From Natrinema longum (GTDB taxonomy: Archaea > Halobacteriota > Halobacteria > Halobacteriales > Natrialbaceae): DNA of 64,000 nt. The notes below the pieces were generated by a model, which was not told where the DNA came from, made no database searches, and was given only the letters and a program-made list of their open reading frames with translations. Both the position numbers and the translations under genes were made by a program. Below, piece by piece: positions 24,778-34,110 of the stretch. Location of the stretch: assembly GCF_017352095.1 (NCBI RefSeq), contig NZ_CP071463.1, positions 2,976,001 to 3,040,000 on the forward strand. The letters run 5' to 3'. How positions within the stretch are numbered: the first letter of the stretch is position 1; the number at the start of each line of letters is the position of its first letter.

Positions 24778-26133
24778 ATGGCCGGTGAGGGGGCCACGGA
24801 CGTTTCCAACGCGGACCTCGAGTATCCGGAACGGGACTGGCGCGGCTTCTTCAGGGAACACTTCGGTCCGTCGATGCTGTGGGCGCTGATCAGCATCGGC
24901 GGGAGCCACATCGTGCTCGCGCCCACCCTCGGCGGAACGTTCGGGCTCGTCGCGATCTGGATGTTCGGGCTCATCTACGCCGCGAAGTACGGGGCCTGGG
25001 AGCTCGGCATTCGGTACAACTACGGCGTCGGCGCGAACCCGATCGAAGCCTACGACCAGCTCCCCGGTCCCAAGAACTGGGCCCTCTGGGTGACGATCCT
25101 CGTGTTCACCGGGATGTACACGTTCATCACGGCCAGCGTCGGGATGAGCACGGCGGCGTTCGTCGCCGCACTGACCCCCGAGTGGTTCACCGCAACCATC
25201 GCGTACGTCGTCTTCGTCGGCGGCGCGGGGCTACTCGTCGTCGTGTCGCGGTACAGCCTGCTCGAGACGGCCCTGATCGCCTTCACCATCGCGTTGGGTC
25301 TCCTCGTCTTGCTCGGCGTGATCGTCGGCCCGCCGTCGGGCGACGTCGTCCTCGGGACGGCCTTTGCGGTGCCCGATCTGACCGGTCCGGTCTTTATCGG
25401 ACTGTTCGCCGCCGCCGCCGGCTTCGCGCCGACCGGCTTCAGCACGAGCATCCTGATCGGTAGTTGGAGCATGGCGAAAGGCGACGGCGCGAGCGAACTC
25501 GAGGAGCGAGACCTCGATCCCGAGGACCCGAAACACCACGACTACATCCGGGCGTGGATCCGGACCGGTCGGCGCGACTTCAACATCGGCTACCTGTTCA
25601 GCTTCCTGCTGATCGTCGCGATGGTGGTTCTGGCGTCGAACGTTCTTTATCCGGAACCGCCGACGGACGCGAACCTCGCGGTCGCGATCGGCTCGATCCT
25701 CAGCGACTCGTTCGGCGAGTGGTCGTACTACGCCATGCTGCTGGGCGGGTTCGCCGCGCTGTATTCGACGGTCATCACGCTGCTCGACGGCGCAGCCCGC
25801 GCCACCGGTGACATCCTGCCGATGGCCCTCGAGAACGACGACATCGACAGCGAACGGGTGCGGAAGCTGGTCGTCGTCGGCGTCGTCGCCGTCAGCAGCG
25901 CGATGGTCATCGCGCTCGGCGAGGTCCCGGTGACGCTGTTGCTCTACGTCGCCGCGGTGTTGGCAGTCACCGAGATCTTCTTCTATCCGGCCAACTGGTA
26001 CGTCGTCGAGAAGAACCTGCCCGAACCGTTCCGCCCCTCGCGGGCCTGGCACGCGTACTACGTCGTCAGCCTGCTCCTGGTGTTGGTCTTCGGGGCCATG
26101 GGAGCGGCGGTTCGACTCGGGTTCCTCGGCTAA
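24778..26133 (+). CDS. Nramp-like transporter lacking the canonical metal motifs
   Basis: A 451 aa integral membrane protein with about 11 hydrophobic segments, recognisable as Nramp-fold from its N-terminal FGPSMLWALISIGGSHIVL and internal repeats. In true Nramp divalent metal importers, TM1 carries DPGN and TM6 carries MPH. Here TM1 reads GGSHIVLAP and TM6 AAGFAPTGFSTS, so the metal-coordinating Asp, Asn and Met are missing. The substrate may therefore not be a transition metal. The ATG at 24778 is preferred; a GTG 9 nt upstream is possible. It stands alone, followed by a zinc-ribbon membrane protein gene. Confidence 0.8.
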   Translation: MAGEGATDVSNADLEYPERDWRGFFREHFGPSMLWALISIGGSHIVLAPTLGGTFGLVAIWMFGLIYAAKYGAWELGIRYNYGVGANPIEAYDQLPGPKNWALWVTILVFTGMYTFITASVGMSTAAFVAALTPEWFTATIAYVVFVGGAGLLVVVSRYSLLETALIAFTIALGLLVLLGVIVGPPSGDVVLGTAFAVPDLTGPVFIGLFAAAAGFAPTGFSTSILIGSWSMAKGDGASELEERDLDPEDPKHHDYIRAWIRTGRRDFNIGYLFSFLLIVAMVVLASNVLYPEPPTDANLAVAIGSILSDSFGEWSYYAMLLGGFAALYSTVITLLDGAARATGDILPMALENDDIDSERVRKLVVVGVVAVSSAMVIALGEVPVTLLLYVAAVLAVTEIFFYPANWYVVEKNLPEPFRPSRAWHAYYVVSLLLVLVFGAMGAAVRLGFLG

Positions 26134-26295
26134 CGCTGCCCGAATTCTCGATTCGGCCCTCGAACCGACATCGTGCCCGCCCGGCGGTCGTCGAACGGCG
26201 GACCGCGATCGACCGACGCCGCGCCACTCCCTGCCGCTCGGGTTGGAATGTCGATAGCTCCAAAGAGTTAGTGTCGCAGTCGGCGACGGTCGACT

Positions 26296-27300
26296 ATGCG
26301 CAGTGACCGTCCTCGACGCCGGCGTCACGGCCGAACCGGGTCGCTGTACTGCACTGATTGTGGTGCCCCCCTCGAGGCCTCGATGCACTACTGTCCGAAC
26401 TGTGGCGTGCCGATCGACCGCCCGAGCGGACGTTTGCGGTCGGCTTCGGTACCGAAATCGCGGTCGGCTTCCGAGAGGCGACTGCGAACGAACACGAGTC
26501 GCGACGCAGCGAGGACGACCGGCCGCGACGCGACCGAGGCGTCGGATCGCGACCGACTCGAGCGCCGAATCGCCGCCGCCTCGCGGGACGGTTGGCGACT
26601 CGAGCGCGACTTCGGCGATCACGCGGTGTTGGTCCGACGAACGTTCGGGGGCGTAGCCGATCACCTGTTGATCGCGCTGCTCACCGTCTGGTGGACGATG
26701 GGGGTCGGGAACGTCCTCTACGGCGCGTACCGATACGTCGACGGTGCCGAGCGGACGGTCCTGCGAGCGGAGCCGGTCGGCAGGGACGAACCCGACGACG
26801 TCACGACCGACTCGAACCTGCTTCCGCGGGCATCCGCAGCCTTCGCGTGGCTGCTGGCGGGGCTAACCGTCGCGCTCGGCGTCCAACTGGGACCGTCAGC
26901 TGTGGGGCTCGTCCTGTTCGCGCTCGCCCTCGCCCTCGCAGTTGCGGGGACGATCGTCCTCCCCTCTGTCAGTCGCCGTCTCGAGGCTCGCCACTCGGTG
27001 CTGACGAACGGACGGACCCACACGGTCGACGAACGAACCGTCGCCGCTCCCGAGGAACCGTGTGCCGCGTGTGCCGGCCCCGTCGACTGCGGGCTCGAGC
27101 GGAGCTACCGCTCGGAGGTATGCGTGCTCGGCGTGCCGGTGACCGCCACCGGCGGCCGCAACTACTACTGCCGGCAGTGTGCGAACGCGGAGTCGACCGC
27201 GACCGGCGCGAGCGATCGCACAGCGGTCGCGGAACCGCGGGTGGACGACTCGCCGACGGATTCGAACCCGGACCGAGAATCGGACCCGGACCGGGTCTGA
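26296..27300 (+). CDS. Zinc-ribbon membrane protein, 334 aa
   Basis: The N-terminus has a double CxxC zinc ribbon (YCTDCG...YCPNCG, about residues 18-36), then a basic linker. A soluble stretch (RDGWRLERDFGDHAVLVRRTFG) leads into two groups of hydrophobic helices at about 124-145 and 175-220. A C-terminal Cys-rich region has C-A-A-C, a single C-G, and YYCRQC, which could form a second zinc site. The DGWRLE domain resembles haloarchaeal zinc-ribbon membrane proteins of unknown function. The ATG at 26296 is the first plausible start. Confidence 0.75.
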   Translation: MRSDRPRRRRHGRTGSLYCTDCGAPLEASMHYCPNCGVPIDRPSGRLRSASVPKSRSASERRLRTNTSRDAARTTGRDATEASDRDRLERRIAAASRDGWRLERDFGDHAVLVRRTFGGVADHLLIALLTVWWTMGVGNVLYGAYRYVDGAERTVLRAEPVGRDEPDDVTTDSNLLPRASAAFAWLLAGLTVALGVQLGPSAVGLVLFALALALAVAGTIVLPSVSRRLEARHSVLTNGRTHTVDERTVAAPEEPCAACAGPVDCGLERSYRSEVCVLGVPVTATGGRNYYCRQCANAESTATGASDRTAVAEPRVDDSPTDSNPDRESDPDRV

Positions 27301-27355
27301 AAGGCGGGAGAGACTCGAGTCCGCCACGGAGCGTCGGAGCGGCCCGGTCGCGATC

Positions 27356-28447
27356 TCAGAGGACGCCCATGTCGTCCAGTCGCTCGGGCAGATAGGTATC
27401 CGTCACGAAGTCCAGTCCGTGAGACGCCAGCGACTGCTGTTCGGATTTCTTCCCGAGATCGAGTTGCAGTTCGATCTGTTCCTCCCAGTAGTCGGTCTGG
27501 AATCGCGGGTCCTCGAGTTCGCTCTCCAGGGCGTTGATGTCCGAATCCGAGAGGGGGTCGGTCGGCAGTTCGTACTCGACGATGTCGGCGGGCTGGATGC
27601 CGATGAAGTCCGCTTCGGGGGTCGCGAGGTACTCCGAGAGGTGGGCGGACTTGATCGAGCCGTAGGCGACGGAGCCGTAGATGCGGTACGACCACGGGTC
27701 GCCGTCGGTAAAGACCGTGACCGGAAGCCCGAGTTCGTCGTGCAGACGCTTGGTGATCCGGCGGGTCGCCCGCGCGGGTTGGCCCTTGAGGTGGACGATC
27801 AGGGCGTCGTACTCCTCGTCGAAGCCGTTCTCGACGAGCCGGTCGCGCATGCCACCGGTTTCGACGGCGAGAATGAAGTCGGCGTCACAGTCCAGAAACT
27901 CGATCGTGTCCGGATTGTTCGGGATCTGGTAGCCGCCCTCGCCGACGTCCTCCTGACAGTGGATCTCCCGTTCGCCGCGTCGGGTCTGTTCGCGGAGATG
28001 CAGCGGCCCCATGAGGGTGGCTCCGGACTCCTCGGGGCGCATGTGGAAGTCCTCGCGGGTGACACCCGAGACGATTTCGAGGTCCTCGACCATGCTGTTG
28101 GACTCGTCCTGGTCGTTGAACTGGGCCTCGTCGTTGTCCCAGCTCTCCGAGAGGTAGTAGAGTTCACGCAGGGTCGAGGAACGGTCCTCCTCGAGTTGGT
28201 CGGCGAGGAACTCGATCGTGTAGACCGCCTTCAGGAGTTTTCGTGCGCCGCGGACGGAGTTGGCCGACCGGGTCGACTCGCGGTCGCCGTAGACCCAGAC
28301 GTCCATCTCCTCGTCGTACTCGATGTTGTTCTTCGTCCGCGTCGGCACGGACATGTGGGGGATCTCGCCCAGTTCGAACTGGTCGTAGAACTGCGCCGCG
28401 AGATCGATCAACTGTTCTCGTGCCTGCTGGTTGTCGTCTGCGCTCAT
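27356..28447 (-). CDS. top6A: DNA topoisomerase VI subunit A
   Basis: Spo11-like catalytic subunit of the type IIB topoisomerase that relaxes supercoils and decatenates DNA. It is 363 aa. The 5Y-CAP domain carries the catalytic tyrosine in [12 protein letters not shown] (about residue 102-103), and the Toprim acidic site is visible in [19 protein letters not shown]. The C-terminus DMGVL is normal. The ATG at 28447 overlaps the subunit B stop by 4 nt (ATGA), fixing both starts and order: top6B is upstream and translationally coupled. Confidence 0.97.
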   Translation of the reverse strand: MSADDNQQAREQLIDLAAQFYDQFELGEIPHMSVPTRTKNNIEYDEEMDVWVYGDRESTRSANSVRGARKLLKAVYTIEFLADQLEEDRSSTLRELYYLSESWDNDEAQFNDQDESNSMVEDLEIVSGVTREDFHMRPEESGATLMGPLHLREQTRRGEREIHCQEDVGEGGYQIPNNPDTIEFLDCDADFILAVETGGMRDRLVENGFDEEYDALIVHLKGQPARATRRITKRLHDELGLPVTVFTDGDPWSYRIYGSVAYGSIKSAHLSEYLATPEADFIGIQPADIVEYELPTDPLSDSDINALESELEDPRFQTDYWEEQIELQLDLGKKSEQQSLASHGLDFVTDTYLPERLDDMGVL

Positions 28448-30930
28448 TGGTTTACAGTCAGTTTCTCGCTCTCGACGCCTTTGACGTCCAGATCGAACGT
28501 CGCGTCGTCGGATACCTCGTACTCGAGGGCCGCCTCGTCGTCGCTTCCGACGTCGGGTTCCCACTTGACGAACCACTCGCCGTCCATCTCGACGACGGAC
28601 GCGCCATCCGAGAGGCTCGTCGGCTCGGCCGAGACGATGTCAGTGATCTCCAGTGATTCGTTCGTACTCGAGTTGTTCTCGACGACGACGGAGACCGCTT
28701 TTCCGTCGCCGTTTGCCTCGACGGTTCGCTCGACGAGGACGTTGTTCATGATGCGGGCGATCGCGTCGTCGATGTCGGGTTCCTCGCGGTCGGTGACCTC
28801 GGCGACCTTCGTGGCCATCTCCGGGAGGATCTTCCCGAGGACGTTCTGTTTCTTCCGGCGCTGTTGCATCGAGCGGCGCTTGTTGAGGTAGCTCTTGAGT
28901 TCCCGAGCCGCTTCCCGGACCGCGAGTTCGATCTCGTCTTCGATCTCGGGGACGTTGGCGACCGCGTCTTTCGATTCGCTCGTGAAGGGGACGTTCGTCG
29001 AGGCGACGTGGACCATGATCACGACCGGCCCGTTCGGGAGCCCGGAGCCGCCCGGCTGGTCGAGCCCGTAATTGCGCCAGCCGATCGATTTGACGACGTC
29101 GGTCGTCGCACAGGCACCCCGCTGGTAGACCAGCGGGACCCGGTTGGCAAAGCGCATGACCTCGGCGGTTCCCTCGGCCGGCAACTCGCCGCCGTAGGCG
29201 ATCCCTGCCTCGACGATGAACGGATCGCCCCCGGAGACGCCGGCGTCCCGTGTCGCCGAGGCGTAGAAGTCGGCGTCGAACTCCTTCTCGAGGCCGGCGG
29301 TGATCAGGTCCTCGGAGATGGGTGCGAGACACCGCGTCGGCGGTGCCATGATGTCGGTCGCGCGCATGGCGTCGACGAGGTTGCTGGTGGCGTCGCGGTC
29401 GCCGTCGAGTTCACGGACGAGCGGCGGGTCGTCGGGGACGGTTGCCATCACGTCCCAGATCGCTTCGGTGACGTTCTCGCGGGCTGTCTCGCCGAAGGAG
29501 ACGTCGTCGTACTCCTCGGTGAGGTCGGCGACCCGATCGACGTGGTCCCGAAGTCGCCGGTGGGTGAGCCGGTGACGGACGTTCCCGTCGCTCTCGTCGT
29601 CGCTCTCGAGTTCGTCCTCGAACTTGGCGGCGAGCCGGTCCGCGAAGGCCGTGATGATTTCGTCGTCCTTGCGGGTACTCGTCGCATCGTCCGCGAGCTC
29701 GTAGAGATCGGCGACCAGCCGAGAGTCGCCGTCTCCCTCGGGATCGTCGCTCTCCGCCGGTTCCGCGTCTCCGTTGCCGGCGTCGATCAGTTCGAACCAG
29801 ACGGCCTCGACGGCGTTTTCGCGGACGGTGTCGCCGAACGTCGTTCCGTGGTTGTCCTCGACCGCCTCGGCGGCCGATTCGACCGTCTCGATCAGTTCGT
29901 GGTAGGCGATACGGTCGTGATCGTCGACCCCGTCGGCGATGGCTTCGGCGAACGCGGCCGTCGCCTCGGGGCCCTTGTTCGCGGTGGCGTCGGCGACGGC
30001 GGCCTCGAGATCCACGTCCTCGTGTGTGGCCGGCGGCCGCCAGCGCATCTCCCGTCCGTAGTGGCGATCGCGGAACGCGTCGATGATCGAGTCGGCGGTC
30101 TTCTTCCCGACGCGGGTGAACTCCTCCTGTACGAATCCCGACACCGTCTGGGAGTCCGTCGCCGCCAGCATCTTCATCACGGTGCCGAGTTCGACGCCGT
30201 GGGGATGGGGGCGGATCTCCTCGGTCTCCGCTGGGAGCTGGTCGGTCGCGCGTTCGAACTTGAAGTGCTCCTGTGGTTCGCGCAACTCGAGGCGGGCGTG
30301 GGGGTTGACGACCGCCGTGTGCTTGATGTAGTCGTGGAGCTGCTGGCGGGCGCGCATGTTCGCCTCCATCTCGAGTTCGATGCGCGTCCCGTGGGGCCGA
30401 TCCCAGGTGGTCGTCTCCTCGACGCTGATCTCGGGCTCGTTGTCGTCCGTATCGACGATGAGCTCGAAGTATTCGGCCTCGCTCGAGCCCTGCGTTCGGC
30501 TCGTGATCTTGGCGGGTTTCCCGCTGGTCAGCTGGGCGTAGAGAACGGCGGCAGAGATACCGATCCCCTGCTGACCGCGGGACTGTTCGCGTGCGTGAAA
30601 GCGAGAGCCGTAGAGTAGTTTCCCGAAAACCTTCGGGAGCGATTCCTTGGTCAATCCCGGGCCGTTATCCTCGACGATCAGGCGGTAGTAGTCGCCGGCT
30701 TCCTGAATTTCGACGTAGATATCCGGGAGAATGCCCGACTCCTCGGCGGCGTCCAAGGCGTTGTCGACGGCCTCCTTGACGGCCGTGACGAGGCCTCGAG
30801 CGCCGCTGTCGAAGCCGAGCATGTGCTTGTTCTTCTCGAAGAACTCGGCGATGGAGATCGACTGCTGGCTCGCTGCCAACTCCTCGGCGATCCCCTCCTC
30901 CTCACCGAGTGTCGACTGGAACGACGTCAT
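28444..30930 (-). CDS. top6B: DNA topoisomerase VI subunit B, with duplicated insert
   Basis: GHKL ATPase subunit of topoisomerase VI, 828 aa, against roughly 530-620 aa in crenarchaea and methanogens. The Bergerat fold shows [11 protein letters not shown] (N box), VEDNGPGL and [12 protein letters not shown] (G boxes). H2TH and transducer domains follow. Between about residues 300 and 515 there is an acidic helical insert with two related units: [15 protein letters not shown] (364-378) and [15 protein letters not shown] (478-492). The C-terminus has an extra Ig-like domain ending [10 protein letters not shown]. Haloarchaeal subunits are generally long, so the insert is probably lineage-wide. 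Confidence 0.97.
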   Translation of the reverse strand: MTSFQSTLGEEEGIAEELAASQQSISIAEFFEKNKHMLGFDSGARGLVTAVKEAVDNALDAAEESGILPDIYVEIQEAGDYYRLIVEDNGPGLTKESLPKVFGKLLYGSRFHAREQSRGQQGIGISAAVLYAQLTSGKPAKITSRTQGSSEAEYFELIVDTDDNEPEISVEETTTWDRPHGTRIELEMEANMRARQQLHDYIKHTAVVNPHARLELREPQEHFKFERATDQLPAETEEIRPHPHGVELGTVMKMLAATDSQTVSGFVQEEFTRVGKKTADSIIDAFRDRHYGREMRWRPPATHEDVDLEAAVADATANKGPEATAAFAEAIADGVDDHDRIAYHELIETVESAAEAVEDNHGTTFGDTVRENAVEAVWFELIDAGNGDAEPAESDDPEGDGDSRLVADLYELADDATSTRKDDEIITAFADRLAAKFEDELESDDESDGNVRHRLTHRRLRDHVDRVADLTEEYDDVSFGETARENVTEAIWDVMATVPDDPPLVRELDGDRDATSNLVDAMRATDIMAPPTRCLAPISEDLITAGLEKEFDADFYASATRDAGVSGGDPFIVEAGIAYGGELPAEGTAEVMRFANRVPLVYQRGACATTDVVKSIGWRNYGLDQPGGSGLPNGPVVIMVHVASTNVPFTSESKDAVANVPEIEDEIELAVREAARELKSYLNKRRSMQQRRKKQNVLGKILPEMATKVAEVTDREEPDIDDAIARIMNNVLVERTVEANGDGKAVSVVVENNSSTNESLEITDIVSAEPTSLSDGASVVEMDGEWFVKWEPDVGSDDEAALEYEVSDDATFDLDVKGVESEKLTVNQ

Positions 30931-31051
30931 CGTCTCCCTGTACTAACGGGGAGGCTAAAAGGTGTGTGCTACCGGAGTGAAAGTGAATGCACACCCCGAT
31001 TTCGATGGGGCGATGTGCGTTCGACGGCCCGCTGGCCGTCGTCACTCCCGC

Positions 31052-31408
31052 TCAGAAGGTAATAACCTCGTAGTCGTCGCCCACCAGCGAGCGGATGCTC
31101 GGGTGGCCGTCGTTGTCGTCGACGGTGACGACGCCGGCATCGTCGATCGCTTCGTCGACGCCGAACGCACCAGCACAGAAGTCACAGGCCGCGGCATCGT
31201 CGCTGACAGACTGGTAGAGTTCGTGATAGTCGTGGTCCTCGTCCTCCAGTTCCGGGATCCATTGGGTCCCAGCACCGTCGAAGATGAGTTCGAGGTCGGC
31301 CTCGGGATCGTCGGCGAACTCCTTGGCCGCTTCGAGGCCGTTTACGAGACGGCCGGTGTCGCTGTGGGACTCGGTTCCTGCCAGAATAATAATCGCTGCG
31401 TTCGTCAT
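31052..31408 (-). CDS. DsrE-family protein
   Basis: A 118 aa small alpha/beta protein opening MTNAAIIILAGTESHSDTGR. ELIFDGAGTQWIPEL is typical of DsrE/DsrF-like proteins, which often relay sulfur or bind redox partners. A cysteine pair CDFCAGAFG sits at about residues 75-83, the position of the reactive cysteine in this family. The ATG at 31408 is chosen because it begins the first strand; an upstream in-frame start adds a non-family tail. Function beyond the family is unknown. Confidence 0.85.
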   Translation of the reverse strand: MTNAAIIILAGTESHSDTGRLVNGLEAAKEFADDPEADLELIFDGAGTQWIPELEDEDHDYHELYQSVSDDAAACDFCAGAFGVDEAIDDAGVVTVDDNDGHPSIRSLVGDDYEVITF

Positions 31409-31562
31409 TACGGACAGTAGTACACCGCGGGAGATCAAAAGGAGACTGCGGTCGTGTGTGGCCAACGCAAACCCGTCGCCGGCGACGAGATTCCGTCGAG
31501 CGAACCCGTCGTGAGGGGCGACCCGGCTGACGGGTGCGTGACAGTCGAATCGGCGTCTCCCC

Positions 31563-32999
31563 TCAGTGACTGTGGCTGTGATCGTGCCCGTCACCGCGCG
31601 TGAACCGTCCGGAAAAGGCTCGGTGGACGACTTCCGAGAGGGCGGGATGGATGTGGACCGACTGGCGGATGTCCTGGACCGTTCCGGAGCCAGCCGTCAT
31701 CGCGACGACGACCTCCTGAATCAGATCCGAGGCCTCGGGGCCGATGATGTGACAGCCCAGAATCTCGCCCTCGAGGTCGATGATCGGTTTGACGAACCCC
31801 TCGGCGTTCATGGCACTTCCGCGAGCCGTCTCCTCGTAGCGGTAGGTTCGTGTGGCGTACTCGCGGTCGGCGGCTCGCAGTTCCTGTTCCGTGAGTCCGA
31901 CGCCGGCGACCTCCGGGGAGGCGAAGACGGCGAAGGGCATCGCCGAGTAGTCGACCGGCTCGAGGTCGTCGCGAAAGAGGTTCCGCGTCACGGTCCGCGC
32001 CTCGTGGTTGGCGTTGTGTTTCAGCAGGTACTCGCCGACGATGTCGCCCAGCGCCCAGACGCCGTCGGCGGTCGTCCGCAGGTACTCGTCGGTCTCGACG
32101 AACCCGGCCGCGTCGGTTTCGATACCGGCGGCTTCGGGGTTCAGCGTATCGGTGTTTGGAACCCGACCGGCCGCGACGAGTAGCTCGTCGCCGGTGACCG
32201 AGACCGGATCGTCCGAGTTCGCGTCGCCCCCGTCGGAGTACGTGTAGGGGCGTGCCTCGACGGTGATCGATCCGTCCGATTCCGATACTGCGGTGGCCTC
32301 GTAGCCGGTGTAGACGTCGAACCGGTCGGCGTAGCGCTCGGTGAACGCGGCGGCCACCTCCTCGTCGGCGTCGGGGAGCAGGGTCGGTCGCCGACCGATG
32401 ATCGACACGTCGCTGCCGAACGTCCCGAAGAACTGACCCAGTTCGGCGGCGATGTAGCCACCGCCGACGATGACGAGGTGGTCCGGTGGGGCCTGCAACT
32501 GCAGTGCTTCCGTGCTGGTGAGATAGTCGACGGTCTCGATGCCGTCGATCGGCGGAATCGCGGGACGGGTCCCCGCCGCGACGAGGACCGTCTCGGCAGC
32601 GAGGCGCTCGCCGTCGTGGTCCCCGCCGGCTAGCTCGAGCGTGCGTTCGTCGACGAATCGCCCCTCCGCCTGGTAGAGGTCGTGGCGGTCCGAGGAACTG
32701 AGACCGCGCCGGATCGAGTCCGAACTCCCGTGGACGTCCTCGGTTACCTCCCGGACGATCTCGGCGAAGTCGACGTCGGTGACCGTCGCGTCGATCTTGA
32801 ACTCGTCTGCGCGCTCGATCGTCTCCATGACGTCGGCGTGGTACAGCAGTTTCTTCGATGGAATACAGCCCCGATTGAGACAGGTGCCGCCGAGTCGCCC
32901 CTTCTCGACGATCGCGACCGATTGGCCCTGATTCGCCGCCGCGTTCGCCACGTCGAGCCCCGATCCGGAGCCGATGACCAGAACGTCGTACTCCTCCAT
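31563..32999 (-). CDS. Dihydrolipoamide dehydrogenase/mercuric-reductase-like flavoprotein
   Basis: A 478 aa class I pyridine-nucleotide disulfide oxidoreductase. The FAD motif is GSGSGLDVANAAA, and the redox disulfide C40-C45 lies in GGTCLNRGCIPSK. The NAD(P) motif is VIVGGGYIAAELGQFFG. The second FAD segment reads VWALGDIVG, and the His/Glu dyad is H451 and E456 in HPALSEVVHRAF. The tail ends HDHSHSH, a possible metal-binding end. No 2-oxoacid dehydrogenase genes are adjacent, so it may serve another disulfide (mycothiol-like, gamma-glutamylcysteine or lipoyl) substrate. Confidence 0.88.
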   Translation of the reverse strand: MEEYDVLVIGSGSGLDVANAAANQGQSVAIVEKGRLGGTCLNRGCIPSKKLLYHADVMETIERADEFKIDATVTDVDFAEIVREVTEDVHGSSDSIRRGLSSSDRHDLYQAEGRFVDERTLELAGGDHDGERLAAETVLVAAGTRPAIPPIDGIETVDYLTSTEALQLQAPPDHLVIVGGGYIAAELGQFFGTFGSDVSIIGRRPTLLPDADEEVAAAFTERYADRFDVYTGYEATAVSESDGSITVEARPYTYSDGGDANSDDPVSVTGDELLVAAGRVPNTDTLNPEAAGIETDAAGFVETDEYLRTTADGVWALGDIVGEYLLKHNANHEARTVTRNLFRDDLEPVDYSAMPFAVFASPEVAGVGLTEQELRAADREYATRTYRYEETARGSAMNAEGFVKPIIDLEGEILGCHIIGPEASDLIQEVVVAMTAGSGTVQDIRQSVHIHPALSEVVHRAFSGRFTRGDGHDHSHSH

Positions 33000-33111
33000 G
33001 GGTACGAGTGGGGCCGGAGCGCAATGAATACCGTTCCCCGTTTCCGGAGCTGTCGGGATGAATACACCCGATACGTGACCGGAACCTGATCGGATCGCCG
33101 AACGTCCTGCC

Positions 33112-34110
33112 TCACTCCTCGACGGGGGGCCACTCCCACGCGTCGGCTTCGACCACGGCGAGCAGTCGCCGTCGTCGGTCGGTCAGGTCCGCGAGGGCCT
33201 CGGCGAACGCGTCGTCCGAGACGGTCGGGATATCGTCGTCGCGCAAGCGCTCGAGGTCCGGGGCTCGCGGAACGGACGGCGCGGGTTCGATGAACGCCGT
33301 ATCGAGCGTCTCGAGGTAACTTTGTGCACTCGAGCGGCCGGACTCGACGACCGCAGGATCGGGGCTGTGCTCGTCCGGAACACCGTATCGAAGGAGCATG
33401 AGCGCCTCGTCGAAGATGGGCACCGCGACGGCCGAGGCTCGATCGGCCCGTTCGCTGTGGTAGTAGTGCAAGATCGGATAGGATTTGTGCTGTTCGGCGA
33501 GCAGGCTCAACTCCGACGCGAGCGACTCGAGGGCGAGGTCCAGTCCCTCGAAGTCCTCGCCGGTCCACCCCGTTCGGACGAGCGATTCGCTTCGCTCTCC
33601 CAGTCCCGTGACGGTGCTGGCAAAGGAACGCTTATCCGAGACCGCTCCGAGGACGGTGAGGATGTAGGAGACACCGAGCGTGACGAACGCCATTCCGGTA
33701 GCCGTCGTGAACGAACTGGCGATCTCCCAGACGTCGCCGAGGGGGCTATAATCGCCGTTACCGTCGGTAAACATCGTGTACGCGACGTAGTAGAACCGCC
33801 CCGACCAGTCGGCGACTGCGCCGGTGCGCGTACTGATGAGCGAGGCCGGATAGCTGGCGAAGACGAGCGTCCACCCGAGCCAGATGAGGCCGATCCACAT
33901 CGCGAGGGTGAGGATGAGAATGAGCGGCCCGGCGATACTGAGTACCCTGTCGCGGTCACCGCTTCCAATCCGGAGTCCGTGCCAGACGGCGGTCGTGAGC
34001 CGGCCGGAAATCGGTCCGGAACCCCCGTCGACCCAGAGGGTCGTCCAGATGATGTCGACGATCGCAGCGACGAGGATGGCGATCCCGGCGACGAGATAGA
34101 ACGGATTCAT
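33112..34110 (-). CDS. Two-helix ion-channel-like protein with atypical filter
   Basis: A 332 aa protein. An N-terminal helix is followed by a core of two membrane helices (about 57-85 and 130-157) flanking a pore loop, as in Ion_trans_2 potassium channels. The filter region reads TMFTDGNGDYSPLG (112-125): T115-D-G-N-G-D120 sits where TVGYGD is expected, with Val to Asp and Tyr to Asn changes. The last ~175 residues are cytosolic, helical and acidic without an RCK motif. Its start overlaps the SGNH gene stop by 4 nt (ATGA), so the two are translated together. Ion selectivity cannot be predicted. Confidence 0.8.
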   Translation of the reverse strand: MNPFYLVAGIAILVAAIVDIIWTTLWVDGGSGPISGRLTTAVWHGLRIGSGDRDRVLSIAGPLILILTLAMWIGLIWLGWTLVFASYPASLISTRTGAVADWSGRFYYVAYTMFTDGNGDYSPLGDVWEIASSFTTATGMAFVTLGVSYILTVLGAVSDKRSFASTVTGLGERSESLVRTGWTGEDFEGLDLALESLASELSLLAEQHKSYPILHYYHSERADRASAVAVPIFDEALMLLRYGVPDEHSPDPAVVESGRSSAQSYLETLDTAFIEPAPSVPRAPDLERLRDDDIPTVSDDAFAEALADLTDRRRRLLAVVEADAWEWPPVEE

